From assembly GCA_029582265.1 (NCBI GenBank), contig CM055819.1:33160967-33224966 (forward strand): a stretch of DNA of 64,000 nt, given 5' to 3'. Under the pieces are notes generated by a model. That model was not told the DNA's origin. It did no database searches and was given only the letters and a program-made list of their open reading frames with translations. Source of the stretch: Zoroaster sp. YZ-2022 (lineage: Eukaryota > Echinodermata > Asteroidea > Forcipulatida > Zoroasteridae). Both the position numbers and the translations under genes were made by a program. Shown in pieces: positions 14,056 through 26,900 of the stretch; the first letter of the stretch is position 1; the number at the start of each line of letters is the position of its first letter.

Positions 14056-17000
14056 TCCACGGTTACTCACGTTACATTTTCTGAGGTATTGGGCCCACTC
14101 GTAATGCCATTATTTCCTCACTTATATTTCACTCATCAGTTTCTTTCCTAGAAATTGCATTATACCCAGACTGTGCTCAGCACAAAATAATAATTTCAGA
14201 AATGTGTTATATGTACGCTATATACATGTAAGAGAAAAATGCTGGCTACTCCTGTTACATTTTCAAACATGCATAAATCTTCATATACTACTCAAAACAA
14301 TTTAGGGAACACCGGATTTTTAACATTAAATAGGTTTGAAATGTTCCATGAACCGGGATTTTCATTTGCAACCCCCTTCTCTCTTTCAGTAGTCATGTCA
14401 TGAAATGTGTAATCACTACATGCATCCTTTATCATCTGTTTCATTGTGCAGTTGTTTCTCATCAATTCTGTGAAACGTTGTGTTTATCTGAAATAAATGA
14501 TCTTGCTTTAACTGAGATTATTCCGGTGTTCCCTAAATTGTTTTGAGTAGTATATTTTCTCTTATATCCCTCCTATATACAGTGCAGTTTGCCATAGAAT
14601 TGTCAGACCTTTCAAAACCTTTCAAGTTTGCTGTACTGAAGGGTTTTGAAAGGTGAGAAAACTGTCTGACAAAAGGGACCTATGAAAGGTTTCGAAAGGT
14701 GTAACAACTCTCTGAACAAACTGGTGTTGAAATGTTTCAATACCTTTCAAAGGGTATTGAAAGGTGTGGTTGTTCAGTAGCAACAAATTCTGGAGGGTTT
14801 TAAAGGGTTCATGATTATTGATAGCCATTTTGGCCCGTAAGCAGATTTTGAAAGGTTTTGAAAGGTCAAACCATAGGAGGGATATAGTATACATATAACA
14901 CATTTCTGAAATTATTATTTTGTGCTGAGTAAGGTCTGGGTATAATGCAACTACTGTGAAAAAAAAACTGATGAGTGAAATATATATTATGGCACAAGGG
15001 TGGGCCTAAAATCTAAAAAAATGTAACGTGAGTAACCATGGTATTGCCCTTATACATCTTTTTTCTGATGTTTTTTTTTTTTTTTTGTGGTTCAGGGTGG
15101 AGCATTTGCCAGTGAATTGGCAGCAAGAATCGGCACAGGTCCAGCCAGGGCAGAGGAGGAAGGTAAATACAATCACTTTCTCTTACATTTTGATTTTATT
15201 TCATAGGATTTAACCCTAACTCCCTAGACAACAAAGCCAGTTGGAGGATTTTGAAGGATTTTTATTGTTTTAATACAATGCCTAGGGAGTTAGGGCTAAG
15301 GATGGTGCGAGAGGGAGTCTCTTTACTGTGAAATCAAATATTACCACAGATAGCTTGCCAAAATAAATAAATACATATCTTCAAACCATCAAGACAAGAG
15401 GCCCATTCAAGATTCAAAACAAACTTTGTGTTCACTCATGTCTTCTCATAAACTTTGGAACAAAAAAACTTACTTATCTCTTGACAAATTCACTTGAAGT
15501 TTGCACTAAAGAATTCTGGTAAGTCCATGGCCCAACTTTTAATGTTACGTTTCAGTAATGAAAAACAGATGTTTGTGCCACGTTCTTTGGACTACTAGAC
15601 TACAGCATATAGTATGTCATCCACTCCAAATTTGTATCTCTCAATGGACTGAGCATTAAGAAGAGCAGTGTTTTGTACATACTATTCGCTTGAATTGTAT
15701 GTCCGTCTTCAACTACATGTTGCCAAATCTTTGAACTCGTTAGCTTTGACCTCATTTTGATACGATCGATCTCTCACTGGACTTCACATGCTCACTCAAG
15801 GGAAACAGAATACCAGAAATGACGTCATTGATATATTTGTTTATATCTTACCATTTTTACACCCCTAATAGATCTTTATTACTTCTGCTGCCATCTTTGT
15901 CTGACTCCCTATATATGCAATAGCGATTACGGTGCTAATTCTTATTTCATAGAAGGAGCCAGACTATTTTCCTGTCCAACCTCATTCGTCGCTGCAAGAA
16001 GCAGTATGGACAGAAAATTGAGGAAAAATTTAAGAGCAACAATCCTAAAGCTGCGTGGAATGCCTTGAAGGACATCACAGGATACAGTCGGCGAAACAAA
16101 TTGATTTTGCCATTTGGTGACCTTAATGAATTCGTAGAAGAGTTGAACCAGTTTTACAGGCGCTTTGATCTGGATGGTCAGCATCATAATCCTGCACACG
16201 AACAGTTGTGTGCGCATCTGGTGTCAAGTTTAACAGACAGTAATAAACTTCAACTCTCAATCAGGGATGTTGAAAATCTCTCAAGGCCATCAAACCAAAC
16301 AAATCGGTTGGTCCTGATAGGATTTCGGAAGGCTCCTGAAATCTTGTTGTAAAGAGCTTGCAGGGTGTTCCGACACCTGTTCCAGTGGTCATTGAACAGT
16401 CACACTGTACCAAGTTTATGGAAATCATCTATCATCGCCCCTGTTCCTAAGAAAACCAACCCGGCAGTTCTCAACGACTATAGACCAGTAGCATTAACGG
16501 CCATAGTGATGAAGTGTTTCGAAACAATTATTAGAGACATTCTGACTGCAGAAACACTCAATTTCGCAGATCCTTTTCAGTTTGCATACAGAGCAAAACG
16601 TGTAGTGGATGCCATGATCACTTTTTGCATAATATTTATGATCATCTTGATAAACCGGGAAATTATGTTCGTACCTTATTTTTTGATTTTTCATCTGCTT
16701 TTAACACTATTAAACCGTATGCTCTCCTCAGAAAAGTGCAGAACATTAACCCTTATCTTGCACTTTGGATTAATGATTTTCTATTGCAAAGATCACAAAG
16801 GGTTAGGTTAAATAATGTAATGTCAGATGTCGCCTATATCAACACAGGAGTACCTCAAGGCTGTGTTTTGTCACCTTTATTGTTTTCTTTGTACACTAGT
16901 GATTTTCGTCCTGAAAGTAGAGCATGTGTTATGACAAAATATGCTGATGACACCGCCTTATCTGGACTGATCACTAATAATTCTGAGGTGGAGTATAGGT

Positions 17001-20000
17001 GTGAAATTGATAAATTTGTGGAGTGGTGCAATATAAATCATCTGATTTTAAACGTACAGAAAACCAAAGAAATTATTTTTGATTTCCGGAAAATTAAAAA
17101 TATGAAGGAACCAGTTGGAATTGATAACATCGATGTTGAGGTTGTTCAAGAGTTTAAATACTTGGGAACAGTTGTGGATGATAAATTAAATTGGAATGCT
17201 AATACAACTAGGATCCAGAAAAAGCCAATCAACGGCTTTTACTTTTTAAGGAAACTGAAATCTTTAATGTGCATTGTCAGATTTTAAATCTGTTTTATCA
17301 GAGCACCATCCAGTCGACTGTGATTTTTGTTGTATATCTTGGTTCAACTCACTTACTTTGTGCAGTCGTAAAAAACTCCAACGCATTGACAAGCAAGCTA
17401 TGAAGATAATTGGCACTGATGTTGAGAATATTCAGCAAATTGCAGAGAATCATCTTATCACCAAATTTAATGGCATTCTTTCTGATACAACCCATCCTCT
17501 TAATCCCTTCATTATTTGCAATCGATCTGGCAGAGTACGTCAACTTAGTCTGAAAACCAACAGGTTTAAGTGTTCATTTTTACCATGGGCCATTCAGATT
17601 TTTAACTCAACCTTCACCAGATAGTTTTATCCTTTTCCTTGCCGCATTTTAACCCAACCTTCCCCTCCCCACATCCTACCCTGCCCTACCCGTTTCCTTT
17701 TCCCTCATTTCCTTCCCTAGTCACCCCATTGCCCTGAATCCCTATTGCTTCCTTAGTTTTTATGATTGTTTTGTAAGTAAATAATTTGTTTTTTCATTTT
17801 CATTTTTTTTTTAAATGTATATATTGTATTTTTAAATCAGTGTACACTGGGAAATCAATTTTCATGTGATGTTTTGCATGACAATAAATAAAATCTTGAA
17901 TCTTGAATCTTTAACCTCGGTTTGGTCAGGTTGATTTGTATGGACGAAAAAAAAAAGCAAGATGGCAGCAGAAAGGCCAAGATCTGATTCCGTTTGTCGA
18001 AAAAACCTTGGAAGTGACTTCAGAAACCTTGTATTAGTTGACTTCCTTTTTGGAGAAGGTTAAGATGGGCTATTCCATTGTGTCAGTGGGGATGACCTGA
18101 TGTGTCAGTTTCATGTAATATCACCCAGCTAACTGAGACATTGCTACAACAGTTCAGAGGTCATGTGTAAATTAATTGTTAATAAAACTAGCCTCGTCTT
18201 CAACGACTTCACAAATTTGTCATTAACATTTCGAATAAGAAACACAATTTGGTAATTATTGATGGTGGGTGTTGTACAGTACATTACCCCCTTTCCAAAT
18301 ATCTCCAGCAGGTTAATCTCAAAATAGATTCTTTGCACTTATTTCCTCCCATGATTGGGATCTTTGGTTTTTGTACATTCTGCATTAAGTCCACATTAAG
18401 ATTTATGTTCAGTACATTTCTTGGAAAGAATGGATGTATCATGAGCTGTGATCACACCTTATTGTGCATTTTTCAATCGGATGAGGTTTTTATCACCAGG
18501 ATGTTTTCAGTATCCTTAAGAAATATATGAGGGACGTTGTGATGGAGTGGATTGCTGGCCATACTTTGAGATGTTTTATTGGTTACCGCATGGTGAAATA
18601 CAACACGGATCGTCTGTGATATATTTTGTGAAGCTAAAGTTGTTGCTGTGGAGTCATAGGAGTGTATAAATTAATATGATAAAGTTCAGCTGATGATTTG
18701 TCCGCCTAAAACTCAACTTTCGAGGAAGTTGAAGAAAGTTAGCTCTGTTTGGGTTCAACACTGTCATCAATGGTCCACTTCTTGGAATTTAAAGCTTACT
18801 TTAATCTTCGTTTTCTCTCAATAACATTGTAATGGTTTATTATAAGAAAGTACTTCTGACATACCGGGACCACCATTCAACCGTTGGAGTCAGAACGAGT
18901 TAAACAACGCACTTTGCATGGATGAAATTGAAGTCAAGAATCGCAGCTTCACCATTTCTGTGTGCAACGGCCGTTTTTCTGTAACCATATCAGAGCCTAG
19001 CACCAGCAACACCACAACCATCACCATGCCCAAAACTTGTGGGCTATGTGTCCGCCCATCCTGCCGGATGCGCGATAGTGATCCCATGCGCGTCATACAC
19101 AGACATCTGGAGTTTAATACCGGAAGTTTAACCGCTCATTTCTTTACGCTCTTCGATGCAGAGACTGAACGAGGCCGGACCGTCTCGGAGGCTAGCGGTG
19201 TGTCTACCTCCAGCAAGGGGAAGAAACGCAAGAAGGGAACTGGGAAAGATAAGACTGGTAAGCGAAGGTCGGCATCCAAGACAAGTGGTAAGTGAAGTAG
19301 TCAAGATTAAGATCATGTTAACAAAATAATCATCCTCTTAAAAGGGAAGATGGAACATTGTTAAGCTTCCATTCTGACTTGTGTAAGTTTCAGCTAAATT
19401 AAAGTTGTGCCATTAACCCTTCTACACATGGAGGCCACTCCGATCCACTAAATTCTATTCTTAAGCAACCTTCAGTACATACATGTACAAGCCTGCTGTC
19501 CTTTCCAAGTAATCTTACAAAATCAACTGTGTGTCACCCAAGGCCACTGTAAATGTTTGAACATATTAGTATGGCCTGCAATGTATCAATGGGAGACCAC
19601 CTTACCCTGCAATCTCAGTGGTGTGACAGTGCACAGAAGGGTAACCATAGGAGGCCACTGGCAACAGCTAATGGCTTGGAGTGGCCTGAATGGCTTGTTT
19701 AACAAATTGCACTGATTGTAGGAAGGTTAAGCCAAAAATAGTGAAAATGCATTCAGAAATTTGGATTGGCATACACAAACTTTGGTTTTCATTTTATTGT
19801 TTTCATTTTAATACAGTTCATTATTAAAATTCTGACCTGAATTAGTTGTAATATTTGACTATTCTTAAAAACAAACATGCCTCAGACAGACAGATATCAA
19901 AGGATATTTGATACCATCATCACCTTTACACCAAGTACATTTCATGTCAAACTGTCATCGTTTAATGCTTTTTCAGAATACCAAAGATATACACTTATGT

Positions 20001-23000
20001 ACATGTACTTATCGAAGTAGTTTTACAAACAGAAAGTATCAACTCTCCTACTATAGCTGAACTTTAGTGGCAAGTTGCTATAGTGGTCAAAATCAGTCAA
20101 CTGACTGTTTTGACTGTTGACCAAAATGTGCACACAGGGGCATTTTTGACTGGTTTTTACTGTCATTTTGGCCACCCTGGACAATACCAGACAATGCTTT
20201 TATCGGTCAAAAACGGTTGACTCATTTTGACCTGTAATTGTACTTAATACACGTAAGGTTTGACAGTGTTTGACTTTTAAGTGCACTAGATGCACCTTGG
20301 CAAGTACATCAACATTTTGACTGATTTTGACCCTTGCAGTCATAGGAGGGTTAAAGGGACAATATCTTTACGATCAGAGCAGACTTTCATCAGGGCATGG
20401 AATCAGTGTCCTAGTTTAAGATGAACACAGTGACTGAAAACAATACCCCATAAGCACGCGCTTGTTTAGATAACAGGTCGCAATAAGATACACATTTCTG
20501 CATAAATGTCATTATTGTGCATCCAATGGTTCATTATTTATACAACATGATCACACCCTGTAATCTCAGATGATATTTTCCCTTGAAGTATTTATCTGTA
20601 CATTAGGATGCACCCTTTCAAAATGAACACGGTGGGTCATTAAGAATTCAAAATTACTCCAGACACTATACCATAGTGATTGATTGATTGCATGTTGATT
20701 CTGACAGGTGATAATCTGTTTGACGAGCCAGCACCCATGGCTGGGGCCGAGGAGGAAGAAAGCTCACCCTTTGGGAAGAGAGGGGGTCTTTTCAGCTCCT
20801 CAGGAGGTGGATTATTTGAAGATGAAAAGGAGGAAGAGGTTAGAATACAAATTTTGTTCACAGTTAATCTGTTTTCTTTAAAAGATATTATGGTTACCAT
20901 TGTGAAAGCCTTGTTTTTATAATTTTGTGCAGGTTTTTTAAAACTACTTTAAAAAAAAAATGCTTGAACAGATTGTTTAATTCTGTTCATTCTAGGGGGA
21001 TTTGTTTGACGAGGCTCCTAAGCCCAGAGCAGTAAACCGCAGAGACGACCACATCTACGAGGACATTGGCAATGGTATGTCTAAAACTAATTGCTTCATT
21101 AACATCTATGACGAGAGCACAGACGTCATGCTGCCATTTTAATTTGTTTTACTACCATACTGAGTTAGCCATTTGATTAATATACAAGTTAGGCTTACGG
21201 AAATTAAATTACTGCGGGCTGTGTGTGTTCAACTAAGGACTCCATTCTCTGTATACTGATTATATTATTATAATTATGTATGGTTTGTTATGAAGCTAAG
21301 AGAATAAATCCTTTCTTAGTTGTGGGGTTCTGAGAACCCTTCAGTTGAATTCCCGAGACCACCGCTGTGATTCAACGTGTGTTAATTAATGCTCCGTTCA
21401 ACAGCTGTCTCCGTGGAAAAATCGACAACGAAGAGTGGTAAGAAAATACCAGCTGGCGCCGTGCCACTGTTCGGTGACGGCACTGGAGAGGATGATCTCT
21501 TTGGCAGCTCTCCAAAATCCAACGAGGCCGGGGTGAGCGTTTAGTTATTTTATGTTGATTGTAAGATGGTAAGGTTACTCATGTTGATCTATATGATAGT
21601 GTCACACTGTACCGGAAGTCAGTCCAATGAACGTAGTGACAGTTATTAGTTTTTTTTTATGAACTATTTCCTGAAATCAGACCCAATTTAGCATTTATTG
21701 AGTTAATTTTTTTTTAAATCTGCAATTTTGGTTTTCCATGTTTTAAAAAAGAAAACACAACAAAACCCCCAGTGCTTCAGTTGTTTGGCAAATTAATTTG
21801 TTCGCATGCAAGAAAAATTAAAGTTTGAAATCGGATTTTATTATTTTCCTTTTAAACTCAATTGTATCCTTGCATGTTTGTTTTCCTTCAAACATCTAAT
21901 CTTCCCTTGTGTGACCCTAACCAGAAAATCCTTTGTATGAGGGCAACCTCCGCTGCCAAGGACCGCCGTGGTAGTATGGTGAGTCAGCATGTCCGATGTC
22001 ATGCATGATGGAGGAATCTAGATCTTGTATCCCCTCAGAAGGAGTGATGCCTGTCCACTGCCTATATAAGACCTACCATTTAGCTCTGGTGGTTTATTTC
22101 ACCCTCCCATACCATTGATTTGTTTGATTTGATTTGATTTGATTTGATTTGAATTGAATGATTTTGATTTGGTTTTGATTTAATTAAATTAATTTGATTT
22201 GATATGATTATGGGAGTGTGGCTAGGGTGATATACAGAGGCAAGCAAATGGCTAGAAATACATGAAACGAATGACATAATGCAAAAAAAACACAAAAATA
22301 ATTAAATACTAGATATAAGTTTTTGTCACAACAAAAACTAGGTGTTCGGTTGAAGTTAAAATGGTTACGTCATGAATTCGAAGTGTTGGAGAAGTCAAAT
22401 GTTAACGTCTGTTGAAGTTCTCGCAAGAAGTTTATTTGAATACAATACAAATACTGAATTTAGAAATTATTTTAATATTAAACTTTGACTTCCGGTTTGG
22501 ACAGGAAGTAAGGTCAAAGTAGGGTCACCTTTGTGTAAATATTTTTCGATAATTAACAATCTATACAATGGCGCAAAAAATGTCAATTTACCTCTTGTGG
22601 TTGTTGAGATAGGATTCTTTTTAATATTAAACTTTGACTTCCGGTTTGGACAGGAAGTAAGGTCAAATTGGGGTCATCTTTTAGTAAATATTTTTTGACA
22701 TTTAACGATCTGTACAATGGTGCAAAAATTGTGAATTTACCTCTTGTGGTTGTTGAGATATGATTTTTTTTAATATTAAATTTTGACTTACGGTTTGGAC
22801 AGGAAGTAAGGTCAAATTAGGGTCACCTTTGTGTAAATATTTTTCGACAATTAACGATCTGTACAATGGTGCAAAAAATGTCAACTTACCTCTTGTGGTT
22901 GTTGAGATAGGATTTTTGTAAATATTAAACTTTGACTTCCGGTTTGGACAGGAAGTAAGGTCAAATTGGGGTCATCTTTCTGTAAATATTTTTTGACAAT

Positions 23001-23861
23001 TAACGATCTGTACAATGGTACAAAAATTGTGAATTTACCTCTTGTGGTTGTTGAGATATGATTTTTTTTAAATATTAAACTTTGACTTCCGGTTTGGACA
23101 GGAAGTAAGGTCAAATTGGGGTCACCTTTTTGTAAATATTTTTGACAATTAACGATCTGTACAATGGTGCAAAAATTGTGAATTTCCCTCTTGTGGTTGT
23201 TGAGATATGATTTTTTTAAATATTAAACTTTGACTTCCGGTTTGGACAGGAAGTAAGGTCAAAATGGGGTCACCTTTTTGTAAATATTTTTTGACAATTA
23301 ACGATCTGTACAATGGTACAAAAATTTTGAATTTACCTCTTGCTGTTGTTGAGATATGATTTTTTTAAAATATTAAACTTTGATTTATCGTAATTCGATA
23401 TCTGATGACCTAATTATGACGTCACAAATTTTGTTTCATCTACGTGTTAAGTTCTAAGTATATGCCAAGTTTCAAGTTCATGTGAAGTTTGCAAGTACAT
23501 GTATGTGTTTTTTTGTAGACAATCGATGGGGAGAAGAAGAAGAAGAAGGAGAAGAAAGAAAAAAAACAAAAAACGAACAAAAACAATAGGTGTTTCGGGT
23601 ACATACCCGAACACCTAACAAGTAATATACATGTATTGATAGAAGGGCAACTAGGTGAGATCATGGTTCTTGGTGCAGGGACACTTGTCAAATCATACGG
23701 TGTCATGTTTTTGACATAGATTAACCCTAACCTTCCCAAATCCTCCAAAATCCTCTTTGCTAAAGTGAATGATTTTGAAGGATTGAGGTTACATGCTACA
23801 TGCTCTTTGCTAAAGTGAAGGATTTTGGAGGATTGAGGTTATTAGGCATACTTGCCTTTCC

Positions 23862-23903
<42 letters not shown>

Positions 23904-26900
23904 TATAGATTTATATAGCGCACGTATCCACCAACTAAGTGGCGCTCAAGGCGCATTATATTATTATCCCTGCTCATAAGGCTCATAAGGCTCATAAATC
24001 ATTCCTGAAACCATCTCAGCTCCCTGGGGAGTATACAGCTCAATTGCTGCCATTTCTAGCGCATATAGAGCAAACCATCTCTGCCTTCACAGGTACCCAT
24101 TTAACCCCTGGGTGGAGAGAAGCAATTATGGTTAAGTGTCTTGCTCAAGGACACAGGTGTCACGGCCGGGGCTCGAACCCACACTCTGCTGCTGGCAACA
24201 CCAGAACTTGAGTTCAGTGCGCTAGACCGCACGACAATCCACTTTTACGTGCATTATACAACACACGGGACCTACGGCTTTACGTCCCATCCGAAGGACG
24301 AAGCAATTATGGTTAAGTACCTTGCTCAAGGACACAAGTGTCACGACCGGGGCTCGAACCCACACCCTGCTGCTGGCAACACCAGAACTTGAGTTCGGTG
24401 CGCTAGACATCCATATTTGTTGTAGTGATTGCAAGGTCAGTGCTTGGGTCAGTGGACACTGTTTATTGCTCCATGCATGCAGGGAGGGTCCCTGGCCATG
24501 TACATGTATCACAGATTAGAAAAACATGTGTGCATACATGTCATGTGCTTGCTTTACTACTGAAGGATTTCAGGTTGTGTAAGCAAATGGGCCTAGGGAG
24601 TTAGGGTTAAGATTCAGATATCAAAAATCTCTCAGCTACCCTTTCTAGCATTCATATAACAGGTCACATCTTGATTAAAGTCAAGTATGGCCAGCTGCAT
24701 ACAGTTTAGATAACATCCATTTTGTTATTTGAATGGCCTCAGTGTTCTTAATTTCTCCAGAATGATGCCTGCTTCTAACAAACTTAACTTTCTAGAGACT
24801 TGATCAAATACGATTTCCTAATTTACTTATTAATTGGGCCAGGTAGATTCCTTATGCATTCTGATAGTGAATATTGATAGACAAGCTGGATTTGTTGCTT
24901 TGAATAAATTATGTGTGGATCTTAGGAAGTTGAACATAAACTCCTTATTTAATTTCAAGTAATACTCTTTTGTTTGAGATATTGATTTTGATAATGTTAA
25001 GAATATTATTTACAGTTTTCTCTGCTTTTGTTTTGTTTCAATTTTGTATTGTTTGTTTGAATTGCTATGCATTGCATTTGATATTGACCAGTTTTTTTCC
25101 CCTGAAAATGTTACGACCTTTACATCTGTTATAATATTAATACTTTAATTTCAATACTGTCATTACTACCCCTTCAACCCTCCCACGTATCAATCTATAG
25201 ATATAATTTAATCTTCAATTATCTAGACTTGTGGGTTTGTCCTTAACTTATAATTTCTGTAGAATCATCTTACAAGTGTGGTTTCTGTCACCACTTTCCC
25301 CAGTGACGTAGCATAACCTTGACTTCTAATCAACTGCAGAGCTGCAGTGTAATAATATGAGTCATTATCATAACTGGAGCCATCCTAGCATGCAGCTGTG
25401 TATCAGATAGTTCCCTTGCCAGTAGATGCATACGGATGTTGCAGTAAACGTAGGACTCGTTATCAGTTGCCGGCTATGAGTTGACCTTCATACATGTATA
25501 TAAAGTACAGTACTGCCGTGCCAACTATCATAGAGTTGCTTATATGTTGACATGTTCTTACAGTATCGTGATTCATGGTTGCAATACAAATGTAATAACT
25601 ATGTAAAGGCGTAGGGAAATTGAGTAAATTTTCCTCAAAATAGTGTTTAAATTTCTTTATTATTTATATATATATATATATATATATACACATGTATAAA
25701 TATATTTCATGCCTTTCATTTATCTTTTGTTAAAAGGGGCAATATCGTTATGTTTAACAGGGCATGGAATCAGAGTACTAGTTTTAAATTAAGTCAGTGA
25801 CTGAAAATAATACCTCACATGATCAGGTCATATTACCGTCAATGAATCAGTAAAATTTCAGTCATTGTGTTCATCTTAAACTAGGACATCGATTCCATGC
25901 CCTGTTGAAAGTCTGCCGCTGTGATCATGACGATATAGTCCCATTAAATATTGAATATGAGACATATTTAGTTATGAATGTTCATTGTATCATCTTAAAT
26001 ATAGTTGGTACAAACAATTATGTTGTAGAATATCAAAATGTCCTTTGTTATAGAGTGGTATAGGAAAGGACATTTTCAAATTCTCCAACAAAATCTTTTG
26101 AACCAAAAATGTAACAGTTTTTAGAGCTGTCTTGAGTTCTAGGAATGCTGATGTTGTACGATCATGGGCCATTATATAAGAGTTACTGCACTGCAATGTA
26201 AATCCAACGTTTGGGAGGAATTACTGGGCATGGAGATTTGCATGTATAATGAATGGAGCCTAAACCTCTAAAAGAGGTATTTTTGTTGGTCATATCCACT
26301 GCCTAAGATGGCCGATACTTGGCCATTTCATCATAAGAAACAGACATGCTATCAGTCATGTTTGTAGAGATCAGTGCTCTTGTAAATGACACAATTCAAG
26401 AAGAAGTCTTTACTTAATCAAGAAGAACTTGTTTGTCTGATTTACCTTCTCATCATATATTCTTCCAAGAATTCTTTAAGGAAGAAGCATAAAGAAGCTG
26501 AGAGGAAGGCCAGTATGGGAGGAGGAGGAGGAGGAGGAGGAGGCGGTGGATTATTTGATGATGAAAATGACAATGGTCTATTTGCTGCAGCACCTAAACC
26601 AGCTAAGAAAGGTAACGATTTATTGAAGTGATTTATTAGTGTCTGTGTATTGCTGTCGTAGTGTCAGTCAGTGTTGCATATATATACATAACAGCAAAAG
26701 AAACGTCACCCCCTAAATTTTGATAAGTCTGAAAACATGTTTAGCTTATGTGTCCTCAGACGTCATGCATGACAAATTTTGAGGTCAACCAAATTTGCCA
26801 CATTGTGTTCGTGTTACACTCCATACTCATAATATTCTTCATTAAACAAATTATATTAATTATAAAATGAAAATAATAAATATTTTTAGGGGTGACGTTT

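Larger units (their letters stand above)
14055..15042. mobile_element. Large fold-back element with nested MITEs
   Basis: Left arm 14055-14225 and right arm 14880-15042 are inverted copies (shared words: ggttactcacgttacatttt, tttcactcatcagttt, ttgcattatacccagac, cagcacaaaataataatttc). Between them sit a TIR element (14285-14554) and a family A MITE (14568-14881). The right arm ends only about 50 bp before exon 5. Confidence 0.75.

Noticed and set aside
14622..14903. 93-codon frame conserved with the 90-codon frame at 488-760
   Set aside because: Conservation reflects two copies of MITE family A, whose interior is palindromic; no protein-like features.
22481..23390. CRISPR-like array
   Set aside because: Units are contiguous 149-bp tandem repeats without unique spacers, in animal DNA; fits a Helentron-type core.
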